A stretch of 64,000 bases of DNA from Borreliella japonica. Its GTDB lineage: Bacteria; Spirochaetota; Spirochaetia; Borreliales; Borreliaceae. Location: the NCBI RefSeq assembly GCF_900099615.1, contig NZ_FMTE01000002.1, forward strand, positions 120,730 through 184,729. The letters run 5' to 3'. Below the pieces are notes generated by a model. The model worked only from the letters and a program-made list of their open reading frames with translations, was not told the origin of the DNA and did no database searches. Below, piece by piece: positions 37,571-45,934 of the stretch (position 1 is its first letter; each line of letters starts with the position of its first letter). Position numbers and translations under genes: made by a program.

Positions 37571-37600
37571 GGTATAGCACATTTAAAAGATCGCAATCAA
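37571..37600 (-). promoter_or_regulatory. Candidate promoter for mltG-dnaG-rpoD
   Basis: TTGATT (37600 to 37595), 18-nt spacer, TATACC (37576 to 37571), about 97 nt before the mltG start. Two SD-like aggag sites lie in the leader (the second serves mltG). Confidence 0.35.
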
Positions 37601-37637
37601 AAAAATAGAAAAAGACATTCACTTATTTTTGCTAAAT

Positions 37638-37719
37638 TGGGGAGGGTGGGATTCGAACCCACGTAGGCAAAGCCAACAGATTTACAGTCTGCCCCGGTTA
37701 ACCACTTCGGTACCGCCCC
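37638..37719 (-). tRNA. tRNA-Tyr (GTA)
   Basis: 82 nt with a long variable arm, as expected for a class II tRNA. The anticodon arm is CAGA-CTGTAAA-TCTG with anticodon GTA; the T arm is GTGGG-TTCGAAT-CCCAC; discriminator A. CCA is not encoded. The acceptor stem GGGGCGG/CCTCCCC contains one C-U mismatch at pair 5-68. Five nt downstream of tRNA-Thr. Confidence 0.95.
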
Positions 37720-37724
37720 TTAAA

Positions 37725-37798
37725 AGCCGACTGTCGGAGTCGAACCGACGACCTGCGGTTTACAAGACCGCTGCTCTGGCCAGCTGAGCTAAGTCGGC
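37725..37798 (-). tRNA. tRNA-Thr (TGT)
   Basis: Complete cloverleaf: acceptor GCCGACT/AGTCGGC, anticodon arm GCGGT-CTTGTAA-ACCGC with anticodon TGT, T arm GTCGG-TTCGACT-CCGAC. Discriminator T; CCA not encoded. First gene of a two-tRNA transcript. Confidence 0.97.
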
Positions 37799-37817
37799 AA
37801 ATAACAAACTAATAGTT

Positions 37818-37846
37818 AGTTTATAAAAATAAAAATTATTAGTCAA
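37818..37846 (-). promoter_or_regulatory. Promoter of the tRNA-Thr/tRNA-Tyr pair
   Basis: TTGACT (37846 to 37841), 17-nt spacer, TAAACT (37823 to 37818), start about 12 nt before tRNA-Thr. A 6-bp hairpin (37806-37822) overlaps the -10 box. Confidence 0.6.
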
Positions 37847-37886
37847 TAGAATAATAACAAACAATTAATGCTATCTTCTTATCAAT

Positions 37887-38210
37887 CTATTTGTTGCCAG
37901 AAAGAAAAATTTTAAAAACAAGAGCACAAAAAAAAATCATAAAACTAAAAATTAAAATTAAATAATAATTAATTTTTTTATTTCTCAATAAATAAAAAAA
38001 TATCAGCCTAGTAGATTCAAGCCCAAAAGAAACAGAGCTTAAAATAATAGTAAGATCAAGATAAAATTTCTGAAAATTGTAAACAAAAATATTGTAAGAA
38101 CCGGCTAAAAAAACGAATAAACTCAATAAAGAATTTAAAAACAACACAATAACCAAGATTCTAATAAAATTTGAAAAATATCTTAGATTTTTTACTTTAA
38201 AAGCTCTCAT
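37887..38210 (-). CDS. Small membrane protein of unknown function
   Basis: 107 aa with about three hydrophobic segments (near 15-38, 50-75 and 80-103) separated by short basic loops. No family recognised. The ATG at 38210 is preferred over an adjacent TTG; no SD is evident. It follows the 590-aa gene after a 5-nt gap, so the two are probably co-transcribed and may function together. Confidence 0.7.
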   Translation of the reverse strand: MRAFKVKNLRYFSNFIRILVIVLFLNSLLSLFVFLAGSYNIFVYNFQKFYLDLTIILSSVSFGLESTRLIFFYLLRNKKINYYLILIFSFMIFFCALVFKIFLSGNK

Positions 38211-38215
38211 CAAAT

Positions 38216-39988
38216 TTATAAATTTTTTATTATGAAAAGTGCTTGATTGATAATTTCTAAAAGATTGCCAATAACATCAGCTAATGTAATTTTTTTATTT
38301 TCATTTGCCATTGACTTATAAGAAACTGTTAAAGATTTTCGAATAAAAACATTATGATTTTCTAAAAGAGCCAAACATCTCTTTTTAAGCTCAATAAAAT
38401 AATCTACAAATCTATTTGAAGCTTTATCAATAGTAATCGACTCATTTAAACACCACTTCAAAATCCTTTCCTTATAAGGGTCATCGATTTTACTTTCTCT
38501 TTTATACCTTTCAAACTCTTCATTTTTATAATCAATCTCAAAGTAAATATTATAAATTTCTTTTTTCAAGCCAGTAATATTATTTTCAATGTCAACATAT
38601 ATATTTCTCAAGTCATGATTATTAATTAATACAACATTATTTATAGTCCTTAAAACTTCCATCATTCTAACATCATATATATTTTTAAAAAAATCATTAA
38701 GAAAATATAACTTTTTAAAACTATAATTACCAAGATTTAATTCGTTAAAAATCTCACCTTTTAAATTAAAAATTACACCAGGATCTCTAACAAGGTTTTT
38801 TACTTCCTTGGTCACAAGAACTTTTAAAGAACTATCGCGCCTTTCAATGGCCTGCCCCATAACATTTAAAAATAAAATGTTCTCATAAAAATTTTTCACA
38901 TCAAAAAAGGGTACATATTTTTTGGGAGACGCTACCGGGTTTTTGCAATACACCCTAAAAACATCTAAATAAGGCAAAGTTCTAGACAAGACAACAATCT
39001 TAGATACAATCGATAAAACGTTTTTTAATACATATTCTACTCGGGACAAATGATCTTCTCTTGAAATTATTTCTGAATTATTAATATCATCAGATATTAA
39101 AAAATAATTTGATATAATACTTTTAACAATGCTCTCATCTATCTCAATATCTTTTAATGTATATAAAATATCAAAAAAATAATTCAAATACTTACTAACA
39201 CTTGAAAAGCTAATTCCAAATCCAACCTCAAGGTCAACGATACTAATATTCTCAACATTATCCAAAAGATCTACATTGAAAAATGAAAAAAAAGATTTGT
39301 ACGGAAAAAACGCCAAACTATTAAAAACATAATAAAACTCAAACATATCAGAGACGGTTTTATAAATATTAGTCGGAATAGAATTAATATACTCATTTAT
39401 TTTAATCTTAAGAGATTCTTCTAAATCGTTTTGAGTTTTTTCTTTTTTCAAAAAAAGCTCATATTCGCCTTCATCTAAAAAATCTTCTAAATTTTTCTTA
39501 GAATGAATAACTTTATTTTGAATAATTTCTAAAATAGTTTGTTCAACAACAATACCACCTTTTTCTAATTTTTTAAAAAATTCTTTCAATTCCATTGAAT
39601 ATCGACAAACACTAAAAAACATTTCTACAAAACCAACATACAAACATTCTCTCTTAAAATCTATTACTGGATTTTTACACATTTCATTAATTTGATTTTC
39701 TAGATTTTTTATAACATAAGCTTTATAAATATCTTCTTTACTTTTATCCTTCTGAAAAAAATTTAAAATAGTTAACCACATTTTCATAAGAAATGACTCT
39801 TCCATTAAACGCCCTGAAAGAAATTTTTCAAGCTGAGAATCAACACAAGGCTCATTACTACAATTGGGCAAAACAAACTCGGAAGAATTCAAACCTAAGC
39901 TTTTTCTTATATCATTCATCAATCTATTTTTGGTCTCTTTTGAAAGCTGACCTATAGCGTTGTATACACTATTGTTATTACCACTCAT
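38216..39988 (-). CDS. Large orphan protein of unknown function
   Basis: 590 aa from the ATG at 39988 (SD-like gggg, 4 nt away). The frame continues upstream to a TTG at 40042, but that extension has no SD and crosses into the divergent promoter space. The protein is mostly helical, Lys/Glu/Asn-rich and cytosolic in appearance, with no signal peptide or recognised motif. It has two near-N-terminal cysteines (PNCSNEPC). Divergent from cca; paired with the small membrane protein downstream. Confidence 0.75.
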   Translation of the reverse strand: MSGNNNSVYNAIGQLSKETKNRLMNDIRKSLGLNSSEFVLPNCSNEPCVDSQLEKFLSGRLMEESFLMKMWLTILNFFQKDKSKEDIYKAYVIKNLENQINEMCKNPVIDFKRECLYVGFVEMFFSVCRYSMELKEFFKKLEKGGIVVEQTILEIIQNKVIHSKKNLEDFLDEGEYELFLKKEKTQNDLEESLKIKINEYINSIPTNIYKTVSDMFEFYYVFNSLAFFPYKSFFSFFNVDLLDNVENISIVDLEVGFGISFSSVSKYLNYFFDILYTLKDIEIDESIVKSIISNYFLISDDINNSEIISREDHLSRVEYVLKNVLSIVSKIVVLSRTLPYLDVFRVYCKNPVASPKKYVPFFDVKNFYENILFLNVMGQAIERRDSSLKVLVTKEVKNLVRDPGVIFNLKGEIFNELNLGNYSFKKLYFLNDFFKNIYDVRMMEVLRTINNVVLINNHDLRNIYVDIENNITGLKKEIYNIYFEIDYKNEEFERYKRESKIDDPYKERILKWCLNESITIDKASNRFVDYFIELKKRCLALLENHNVFIRKSLTVSYKSMANENKKITLADVIGNLLEIINQALFIIKNL

Positions 39989-40103
39989 AAAACCCCAATA
40001 AAACCATTTAAAAATACAAGCACTACTTACAACATACTTCAAATAAATTAAAATTGTAAATCAATTTTAGAAAAAAATTATTTACACTATAATATAATTT
40101 TAT

Positions 40104-41336
40104 ATGAATCTAGGCAATAATAATCAAAATATAATTAAAATTGGTAAAATATTTAAAAAAAACAACTACGAATTTTATTTAGTTGGAGGCGCTTTAAGAG
40201 ACTTGCTACTTAATAAACAGCCTTGCGATTTTGATTTTGCAACAAATGCAACTCCTGAAGAAATAATAAAATTATTTCCAAATAACATCAAAACAGGAAT
40301 AAAACATGGAACAATTGGTATTATCTTTAATAAAAAAATCTTTGAAATCACCACATACAGAATAGAAAAAGAATATGAAAAAAACAGAGCCCCTAAACAA
40401 GTAGAGTATACTAAAAATTTAATTAAAGATCTTAAAAGAAGAGATTTTACAATCAATGCAATTGCAATGGATATTTTCAGTTTTAACATAATAGATTGCT
40501 ATGATGGGAAAAAAGATCTTAATAAAAAAATAATAAGATGCATAGGGAATCCCAATAAAAGACTTGAAGAAGACGCCCTTAGAATACTTAGAGCAGCAAG
40601 ATTCTCATCTACACTTAATTTTAACATTGAAAAAAATACTTTAATTTCGATGAAATACAAAAAAGAAAATATTTTACTGATTTCAAAGGAAAGAATAAAA
40701 AACGAATTTTACAAATTGTTAGAAGGCACAAATATACAAAAAGGAATTTATTATCTTAAAAAAGTTGATTTTTTTAAAAATTTTTTCAATCTAGAAATAA
40801 AAACAAAATTAATCAAAAAAACTGCACTGCTTAACAAAGACAAATTTTATCTAAAGGCAATTACTATATTAACGATTGAAAAACCTATAAAAGAATTAAA
40901 AGAAAAATTAACTTTGCTTAAATTCTCAAACAAAGAAATTAAGTTAATTTTATTTTATAGAAGCATAATCGATAATAACAATATTTTTAACATCAAAAAA
41001 TTAAGTGATATTAGATACTTGCTTAGCAAAAGCACAAGGGAACATTATAAAGAAATAATTGATATATATAAAGCACTCAAAGGAAAAAAGAAAAAATATT
41101 TATTTATAACAAAAAACATAAAAAGAAAAAAATTACTAAAAAATCCTCTCTCTTTAAAAGATTTGAAAATAAACGGAAAAGATATTCAAAATTTAAAACA
41201 AATAGAAAACAAAAATATAGGTATAATTTTAAACATTCTGCTAAGCTATGTAATTGAAAATCCCAAACTTAATACTAAAAATTATCTTATAAAAAAAATA
41301 AAAACCTTAAAGATTAATATCTTCCATGGCCTTTAA
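40104..41336 (+). CDS. cca: CCA-adding enzyme / poly(A) polymerase family nucleotidyltransferase
   Basis: Class II nucleotidyltransferase that adds or repairs the tRNA 3' CCA; needed here since the tRNA genes in this window do not encode CCA. Signature [11 protein letters not shown] with the catalytic pair in CDFDFATNA, then [14 protein letters not shown] and [13 protein letters not shown]. 410 aa, within family range. TATAAT (40088-40093) lies 10 nt before the ATG and there is no SD, suggesting a near-leaderless mRNA. The 3' end overlaps rnc on the other strand by 30 bp. CCA activity versus poly(A) polymerase cannot be separated from sequence alone. Confidence 0.92.
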   Translation: MNLGNNNQNIIKIGKIFKKNNYEFYLVGGALRDLLLNKQPCDFDFATNATPEEIIKLFPNNIKTGIKHGTIGIIFNKKIFEITTYRIEKEYEKNRAPKQVEYTKNLIKDLKRRDFTINAIAMDIFSFNIIDCYDGKKDLNKKIIRCIGNPNKRLEEDALRILRAARFSSTLNFNIEKNTLISMKYKKENILLISKERIKNEFYKLLEGTNIQKGIYYLKKVDFFKNFFNLEIKTKLIKKTALLNKDKFYLKAITILTIEKPIKELKEKLTLLKFSNKEIKLILFYRSIIDNNNIFNIKKLSDIRYLLSKSTREHYKEIIDIYKALKGKKKKYLFITKNIKRKKLLKNPLSLKDLKINGKDIQNLKQIENKNIGIILNILLSYVIENPKLNTKNYLIKKIKTLKINIFHGL

Positions 41337-42044
41337 AGCTACTTCAGCTGCTCTCATTTCGGCTTCTTTTTTAGACTTGCCCTTTCCATTTGATATAAAC
41401 TTTTCTCCAACATAAAGTTCAACGCAAAAAACTTTATCGTGATCTGGACCTATTTCCTTGTCTAGCTTATAACTTGGCGAGATTTTATATTTCTTTTGAA
41501 CATATTCTTGCAACAAACTCTTATAATCTTTAAAATCGCCCCTATTAAACATCAATCTTATATACATATCAAAAAGTCCAACCACAAATTCTGTTGCCAT
41601 TAAAAACCCACTATCAAGATAAATAGCTCCTACAAGGGCTTCAATAGCATCCGCAAGAATGCCTTTTTTGTTGCGACCATCATTACTCTCCTCCCCTCTG
41701 CCAAGTAAAATATAAGAACCAAGATCAATTTCTCTAGCAATACTAGATAGGGAATCTTCGCTAACAATATAAGATCTTGCCTTACTAAGTTCTCCTTCAC
41801 TTTTATTTGGATAAGTTTTATAAAGATGATCTGTGATGATCAAATTAAGCACAGAATCTCCCAAAAATTCTAATCTCTCATTGTTACCAGATTTTTGATC
41901 CAACTCATTAGAATACGACGAATGGCTTAATGCTGTATTTAATAAATCAAAATCATTAAAATTAATGCTCAAATTTTCCAAAAATTCACTTAATTGAGTT
42001 TTTCTTTCGCTACCAAAACAAAAATCGGAAGATTTTTTTTTCAT
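41307..42044 (-). CDS. rnc: Ribonuclease III
   Basis: Double-strand-specific RNase that processes rRNA and structured mRNAs. Signature [14 protein letters not shown] with catalytic acids, second acidic site [13 protein letters not shown], and a C-terminal double-stranded RNA-binding domain ([12 protein letters not shown]...[16 protein letters not shown]). 245 aa is normal. The ATG overlaps the acpP stop by 1 nt (TGATG). Convergent 30-bp overlap with cca. Confidence 0.97.
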   Translation of the reverse strand: MKKKSSDFCFGSERKTQLSEFLENLSINFNDFDLLNTALSHSSYSNELDQKSGNNERLEFLGDSVLNLIITDHLYKTYPNKSEGELSKARSYIVSEDSLSSIAREIDLGSYILLGRGEESNDGRNKKGILADAIEALVGAIYLDSGFLMATEFVVGLFDMYIRLMFNRGDFKDYKSLLQEYVQKKYKISPSYKLDKEIGPDHDKVFCVELYVGEKFISNGKGKSKKEAEMRAAEVALKAMEDINL

Positions 42045-42286
42045 CAACCTTTTCTCTTTTTAATAAAATTAACAACATCACCTACTGTCTCAAATTCATT
42101 GGCCTCGTTTTCCGGAATCTTATCATCAAAAGCCTCTTCAAGTAAATATAAAAGCTCATAAATATCAAGACTATCGGCACTAAGATCCTCAACAAATCTA
42201 GAGTCTATGGTGATTTCATCTTCTTTTTTATCAAGCTGCTCAGATATAATAGACCGAACCTTACTAAAAATTTCATCATTATCCAT
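42044..42286 (-). CDS. acpP: Acyl carrier protein
   Basis: 80-aa acidic four-helix protein carrying 4'-phosphopantetheine on Ser39 in [12 protein letters not shown] aaggaagg is well placed. Borrelia is known to lack de novo fatty-acid synthesis, so the retained ACP presumably supports acyl transfer from scavenged fatty acids; that role is inferred. Linked with rpmF upstream and rnc downstream, a common bacterial order. Confidence 0.96.
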   Translation of the reverse strand: MDNDEIFSKVRSIISEQLDKKEDEITIDSRFVEDLSADSLDIYELLYLLEEAFDDKIPENEANEFETVGDVVNFIKKRKG

Positions 42287-42309
42287 GAATACACCTTCCT
42301 TGCTACAAA

Positions 42310-42492
42310 CTACAAACCTATTTCTAGATATTGGTTATTCCTATAATATCCACATTTTAAACAAATTCTGTGCCTCACTCCAAGATTGCCACAATTAGAA
42401 CATTCTTGAAATTGTGGAATTTTCTTTCTCATATTGATACTACGCCTTGTTCTACTCCTAGATTTTGAAGGCTTAAATTTTGGAACAGCCAT
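42310..42492 (-). CDS. rpmF: 50S ribosomal protein L32
   Basis: 60 aa. Begins [17 protein letters not shown] and has a zinc-binding pair CSNCGN...CLKCGYY. SD taggag precedes the ATG. Gap of 23 nt to acpP. Confidence 0.97.
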
Positions 42493-42554
42493 TACTTTCT
42501 CCTACTACTTTTAAACTACATTAAATTATCTTAATAATATATATATTAACCAAG

Positions 42555-43046
42555 TCATTTGTCAATAAACTTAGATTTCAATCTATTAAACACCAATTCT
42601 GGAACAAAATCAGAAAGATCAACATCCTTTTTTCTCATCAATTCCTTTACAAAATCCGATCTTACATATAAATGCTCCGCACTACTTGGCAAAAATATAG
42701 TATCGATTTTAAAATTTAATTTATTATTAACAAGATACCTCTCAAACTCTATATCAAAATCATTAAAAGCTCTAATTCCCCTAACAATAAATTTAATAGA
42801 ATTAATTAATGCATAATCAACAATAAATCCGCTATACCTATCTACAAATACATTTGAAAAATTTAAAGACAAAATAACATCTTTTGTAAGACTAAATCTC
42901 TCAATATCAGTTAATAAATATTTTTTTGATTTATTTTTAGCGACTAAAACAACAACTTTGTCAAAAATGGCCAAAGATCTTTTAATTAAATCAATATGAC
43001 CCCAGGTAATTGGATCAAAAGATCCAGGAAAAACTGCCACCTTCAT
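42555..43046 (-). CDS. coaD: Phosphopantetheine adenylyltransferase
   Basis: Penultimate step of CoA synthesis (4'-phosphopantetheine + ATP to dephospho-CoA). HxGH-type nucleotidyl-transfer motif [16 protein letters not shown] at residues 6-21; [19 protein letters not shown] and the C-terminal [17 protein letters not shown] match the family. 163 aa, normal. One nt after the upstream zinc-finger gene. CoA matters doubly here because CoADR is the thiol redox system. Confidence 0.96.
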   Translation of the reverse strand: MKVAVFPGSFDPITWGHIDLIKRSLAIFDKVVVLVAKNKSKKYLLTDIERFSLTKDVILSLNFSNVFVDRYSGFIVDYALINSIKFIVRGIRAFNDFDIEFERYLVNNKLNFKIDTIFLPSSAEHLYVRSDFVKELMRKKDVDLSDFVPELVFNRLKSKFIDK

Positions 43047-43047
43047 A

Positions 43048-43590
43048 TCAACAAAGCCTAAATCCCCTATTGATATCTTTAAGAATTTTTTTACGCCATA
43101 TTGGTTGTTCTTTTAAATTTTCAAATTCAATTTCTTTGATAATTTTGAAATATAAATATTCTCCTCTAGAAGATGTATCCACAATAAAAAATTTACCAAC
43201 ACCTCTATAAACCAATTTTTCACTATTTGAAAGATTATTCTCAACCGTTAATTTGTTAATAGCACAATCAAAATGAACGGGCTTATCTTCATTTTTAACC
43301 TTTAAAGACATACTAAAAACAAGATCATTTATTTTTTTTTCACAAATAGCACAAGTAATGTCAAAATTTATTCTTGTTTTAAATTTTATACTTCTTCTTC
43401 TAAATTTACCTTTAAAAACATTTTGTTTATCTGGATTTAAAACAGTAGATTTACTATTAGAATTGTTTAACGGGAAAACATTTTGACTTTTACTCTCAGA
43501 ATTTAACTTTTTATTTTTAAAACCATAAAAACGCTTATTGTATTTCTGAAAATTACTACTACCCTTAAACTTACTCTGAGTATATTTCAA
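43048..43590 (-). CDS. Basic protein with Cys2-His-Cys zinc-finger-like motif, function unknown
   Basis: 180 aa from the TTG at 43590, which has SD aaggag 8 nt upstream; the TTG at 43596 is only 2 nt from the SD. Residues 1-75 are low-complexity, basic and Asn/Ser-rich. Residues 80-109 hold C80-x2-C83 and H106-x2-C109, a plausible zinc site resembling a treble clef. The basic N-terminus suggests nucleic-acid binding. Directly upstream of coaD. No family name can be supported. Confidence 0.75.
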   Translation of the reverse strand: MKYTQSKFKGSSNFQKYNKRFYGFKNKKLNSESKSQNVFPLNNSNSKSTVLNPDKQNVFKGKFRRRSIKFKTRINFDITCAICEKKINDLVFSMSLKVKNEDKPVHFDCAINKLTVENNLSNSEKLVYRGVGKFFIVDTSSRGEYLYFKIIKEIEFENLKEQPIWRKKILKDINRGFRLC

Positions 43591-43849
43591 AATCAACTCT
43601 CCTTAACGACAACAAATAAATATTTGTCCTACAAAAATAAAAAATTAGTAAGAATAGTTAACTAGTGTCCTTAATCGCAGCAAATGCATGACCAAGCTTG
43701 CTAAAATTATTTTTTAAAACATCAAAAATCCTAAATCTCTGAATAAAAACTCACACAACAAAAAATCATTCAAAAATGATTTTTAATCATAATCTAATTT
43801 GCTTCATCTCATGACCTAATTTACTAAAATATTTAAAATAACTTAAAAA
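43591..43849. other. Intergenic spacer with imperfect direct repeat and terminator
   Basis: 259 bp with no supported gene. It holds the SD of the gene at 43048-43590, the terminator at 43761-43784, and a 21-bp imperfect direct repeat: catgaccaagcttgctaaaat at 43687-43707 and catgacctaatttactaaaat at 43810-43830 (17/21 identical). Confidence 0.5.
43761..43784 (-). terminator. Rho-independent terminator of the ffh-rplS operon
   Basis: Perfect 10-bp stem aaaaatcatt / aatgattttt with a 4-nt loop, followed on the minus strand by TGTTGTG after a run of six T. It lies about 65 nt after the rplS stop. Confidence 0.75.
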
Positions 43850-44215
43850 TTAATGTCTAATCTTTTTAGTATTAAGACGCTCCTTTATCTTCATAGCAGC
43901 TTTACCAATTCTATTTCTCATATAATAAAGCTTTGCTCTTCTAACCTTTCCTTTTCTTAAAACTTCAACTTTTTCTATAATAGGAGAGTATACTGGAAAA
44001 ATTTTTTCAACGCCTATTCCTGAAGAAATTTTCCTAACTAAAAACGTTTTGCCAATTCCTTTATTTTGAAAAGCAATAATAATCCCTTCAAAACTCTGCA
44101 ACCTTTCATTACTACCTTCAATAATTTTATAAACAACCTTTACAGTATCTCCCACATTAAAGACAAAAGTCTCATTTTTCTTATTCTGAGCTTCAATTTT
44201 TCTTATCAAATCCAT
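43850..44215 (-). CDS. rplS: 50S ribosomal protein L19
   Basis: 121 aa. Conserved F-x-G-D-T-V segment (FNVGDTVKV), QSFEGIIIA, and the C-terminal [17 protein letters not shown]. Two ATGs are adjacent; the second (44215) has the better SD spacing (aggag, 6 nt). The start lies inside the last codons of trmD, so translation is probably coupled. Confidence 0.97.
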   Translation of the reverse strand: MDLIRKIEAQNKKNETFVFNVGDTVKVVYKIIEGSNERLQSFEGIIIAFQNKGIGKTFLVRKISSGIGVEKIFPVYSPIIEKVEVLRKGKVRRAKLYYMRNRIGKAAMKIKERLNTKKIRH

Positions 44216-44912
44216 CATCTTCTCCTATTATCTCTAAATATTTAAGGTATAAATCATATCTATTTTTCTTAGTTTTTTCTATAGCTTTAAAAAGCCTCCA
44301 ATTCTTTATATTTTCATGATGCCCTGAAACAAGAACTTCTGGAACCTTTATCCCCATGAAATTATAAGGCCTAGTATAATGAGGATATTCAAGTAACCCA
44401 TTTTTCACACCAAATGATTCTTCTAATAAAGAATTAGGATTTATTACTCCATCTAGCAGTCTATATAAACTATCTATTAACACAAGAGCTGCAATCTCTC
44501 CTGAAGATAAAACATAATCTCCAATGGAAATCTCAAAATCAACATACAAATCTATAATACGTTGATCAATCCCTTCGTATCTTCCACAAATTATAACAAT
44601 TTCTTCTTTTTTTGACAAGGAATAAGCCAACTCTTGGGTATACTTTATACCAGAGGGACTTAAAAATATTGTTGTTTTCTTAGTAGCTTCTACATACTCA
44701 AGAGCAAAAGACATGGGTTCAGCCTTTAATACCATCCCAGCACCTCCTCCATAAGGCACATCATCACATCTTTTATATTTATCTTTTGAAAACTCTCTAA
44801 CATCAATAAGCTCAAAACTTACTATTCCTTTGTCAATAGCTTTTTTCATTATTGAATTTTCAAAAAATGGTTTAATTATTACTGGGAAAAGGGATATAAC
44901 TGTAAATTTCAT
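44193..44912 (-). CDS. trmD: tRNA (guanine37-N1)-methyltransferase
   Basis: SPOUT-class SAM methyltransferase that forms m1G37 and prevents frameshifting. Signature [13 protein letters not shown] (trefoil knot) and [15 protein letters not shown]. 239 aa, normal. ATG overlaps the rimM stop (ATGA); its 3' end overlaps rplS by about 23 nt. Confidence 0.97.
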   Translation of the reverse strand: MKFTVISLFPVIIKPFFENSIMKKAIDKGIVSFELIDVREFSKDKYKRCDDVPYGGGAGMVLKAEPMSFALEYVEATKKTTIFLSPSGIKYTQELAYSLSKKEEIVIICGRYEGIDQRIIDLYVDFEISIGDYVLSSGEIAALVLIDSLYRLLDGVINPNSLLEESFGVKNGLLEYPHYTRPYNFMGIKVPEVLVSGHHENIKNWRLFKAIEKTKKNRYDLYLKYLEIIGEDDGFDKKN

Positions 44913-45409
44913 CTTAAAAGATCTAAAACCTTAAGCTCAATTGTTTTCTTACTAGTATCTATATCTCCAATATAAATGCCTAAAAAAGGGATAAAAAAAA
45001 ACTTAATACCCACTTTAACCTCAAGAAATACACTATTTAAATATTCAAAGAAAGCTACAACTTCTCCTAACTTCCTATTGTCATTAACAATAGCATAGCC
45101 AATCAATTTTCCCAAATAATATTCGCCTTCTTTCAAACTCGATGCAAGCACATCATCAACCCACAATTCAAAACCAATCAAAGGCTTAACTGACTCGGGG
45201 GTATCAATTCCTTCAAACTTCAAAAATAAGGAATTGCTCTTTATATTAACATCTACAATTTTAACTTCAATGGCAAAACCATTGCTTTTTTTCAAAAGAA
45301 CTTTATTATTTTTTAGGTTAATAAAATCATAAAAATTATTGGATATGCTTTTGACCTTAGCATATCCATTAACTCCATAAGACGACAATATCACGCCTTT
45401 AATAAACAT
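44909..45409 (-). CDS. rimM: Ribosome maturation factor RimM
   Basis: Assists 30S maturation around S19. N-terminal beta-barrel (IKGVILSSYGVNGYAKVKS) and PRC-barrel domain (EYYLGKLIGYAIV...KKFFFIPF-like C-terminus). 166 aa, normal. Overlaps trmD by 4 nt; 3-nt gap from khpA, so its start depends on coupling since no SD is clear. Confidence 0.93.
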   Translation of the reverse strand: MFIKGVILSSYGVNGYAKVKSISNNFYDFINLKNNKVLLKKSNGFAIEVKIVDVNIKSNSLFLKFEGIDTPESVKPLIGFELWVDDVLASSLKEGEYYLGKLIGYAIVNDNRKLGEVVAFFEYLNSVFLEVKVGIKFFFIPFLGIYIGDIDTSKKTIELKVLDLLR

Positions 45410-45412
45410 AAA

Positions 45413-45661
45413 TCAATCTAAAATTTCCAATTGCACTCGCCTATTGGTTTTAGCAGCACAAGCTCCAAGCAAAGTCCTAATAGCTCGTGCAATACGACCT
45501 CGTCTCCCAATTATCTTACCTACATCACTTTGAGAAACTCTTAATTCTAAAATAGTTGATTTTTCCCCTTCAATTACATTTAGCTTTACTTCATCTTGTT
45601 TGTCTACAAGAGACTTTACTATAAACTCTATAAGTTCAATCTCATTTCCATACTCTTTCAT
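45413..45661 (-). CDS. khpA: KH-domain RNA-binding protein KhpA
   Basis: 82-aa single KH domain; GxxG loop in GKIIGRRGRIARAIR. KhpA proteins bind RNA broadly and affect translation and cell division in other bacteria. Its ATG immediately follows the rpsP stop, with SD aggagg inside the end of rpsP. Typical position between rpsP and rimM. Confidence 0.94.
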   Translation of the reverse strand: MKEYGNEIELIEFIVKSLVDKQDEVKLNVIEGEKSTILELRVSQSDVGKIIGRRGRIARAIRTLLGACAAKTNRRVQLEILD

Positions 45662-45922
45662 CTAAACCTCCTGACTTTTAGTATTCAAGTTGTTTTTATT
45701 TAAAAGCATTTTCACTGTATCACTTAAAATTGCTCCCTTGCTTATCCAATCTTTAATTCTATCTTCCTTAATTTTTATTTGATTTTGCTTTTCAACAGGA
45801 TGATAATAACCAAGCTCTTCAATTGCCCTGCCATCTCTAGGAGAAGCAGAATCCATAACCACAATCCTATAATAAGGTCTTTTCTTAGCCCCCATTCTCT
45901 TCAATCTTATCTTAACGCTCAA
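45662..45922 (-). CDS. rpsP: 30S ribosomal protein S16
   Basis: 86 aa: [20 protein letters not shown] and [17 protein letters not shown] are diagnostic. TTG start with SD aaggagg 7 nt upstream. Follows ffh by 12 nt. Confidence 0.97.
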   Translation of the reverse strand: MSVKIRLKRMGAKKRPYYRIVVMDSASPRDGRAIEELGYYHPVEKQNQIKIKEDRIKDWISKGAILSDTVKMLLNKNNLNTKSQEV

Positions 45923-45934
45923 ATTTATTCCTCC

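Noticed and set aside
37638-37798. tRNA genes as integration sites
   Set aside because: No integrase, no repeated tRNA fragment and no accessory genes nearby.
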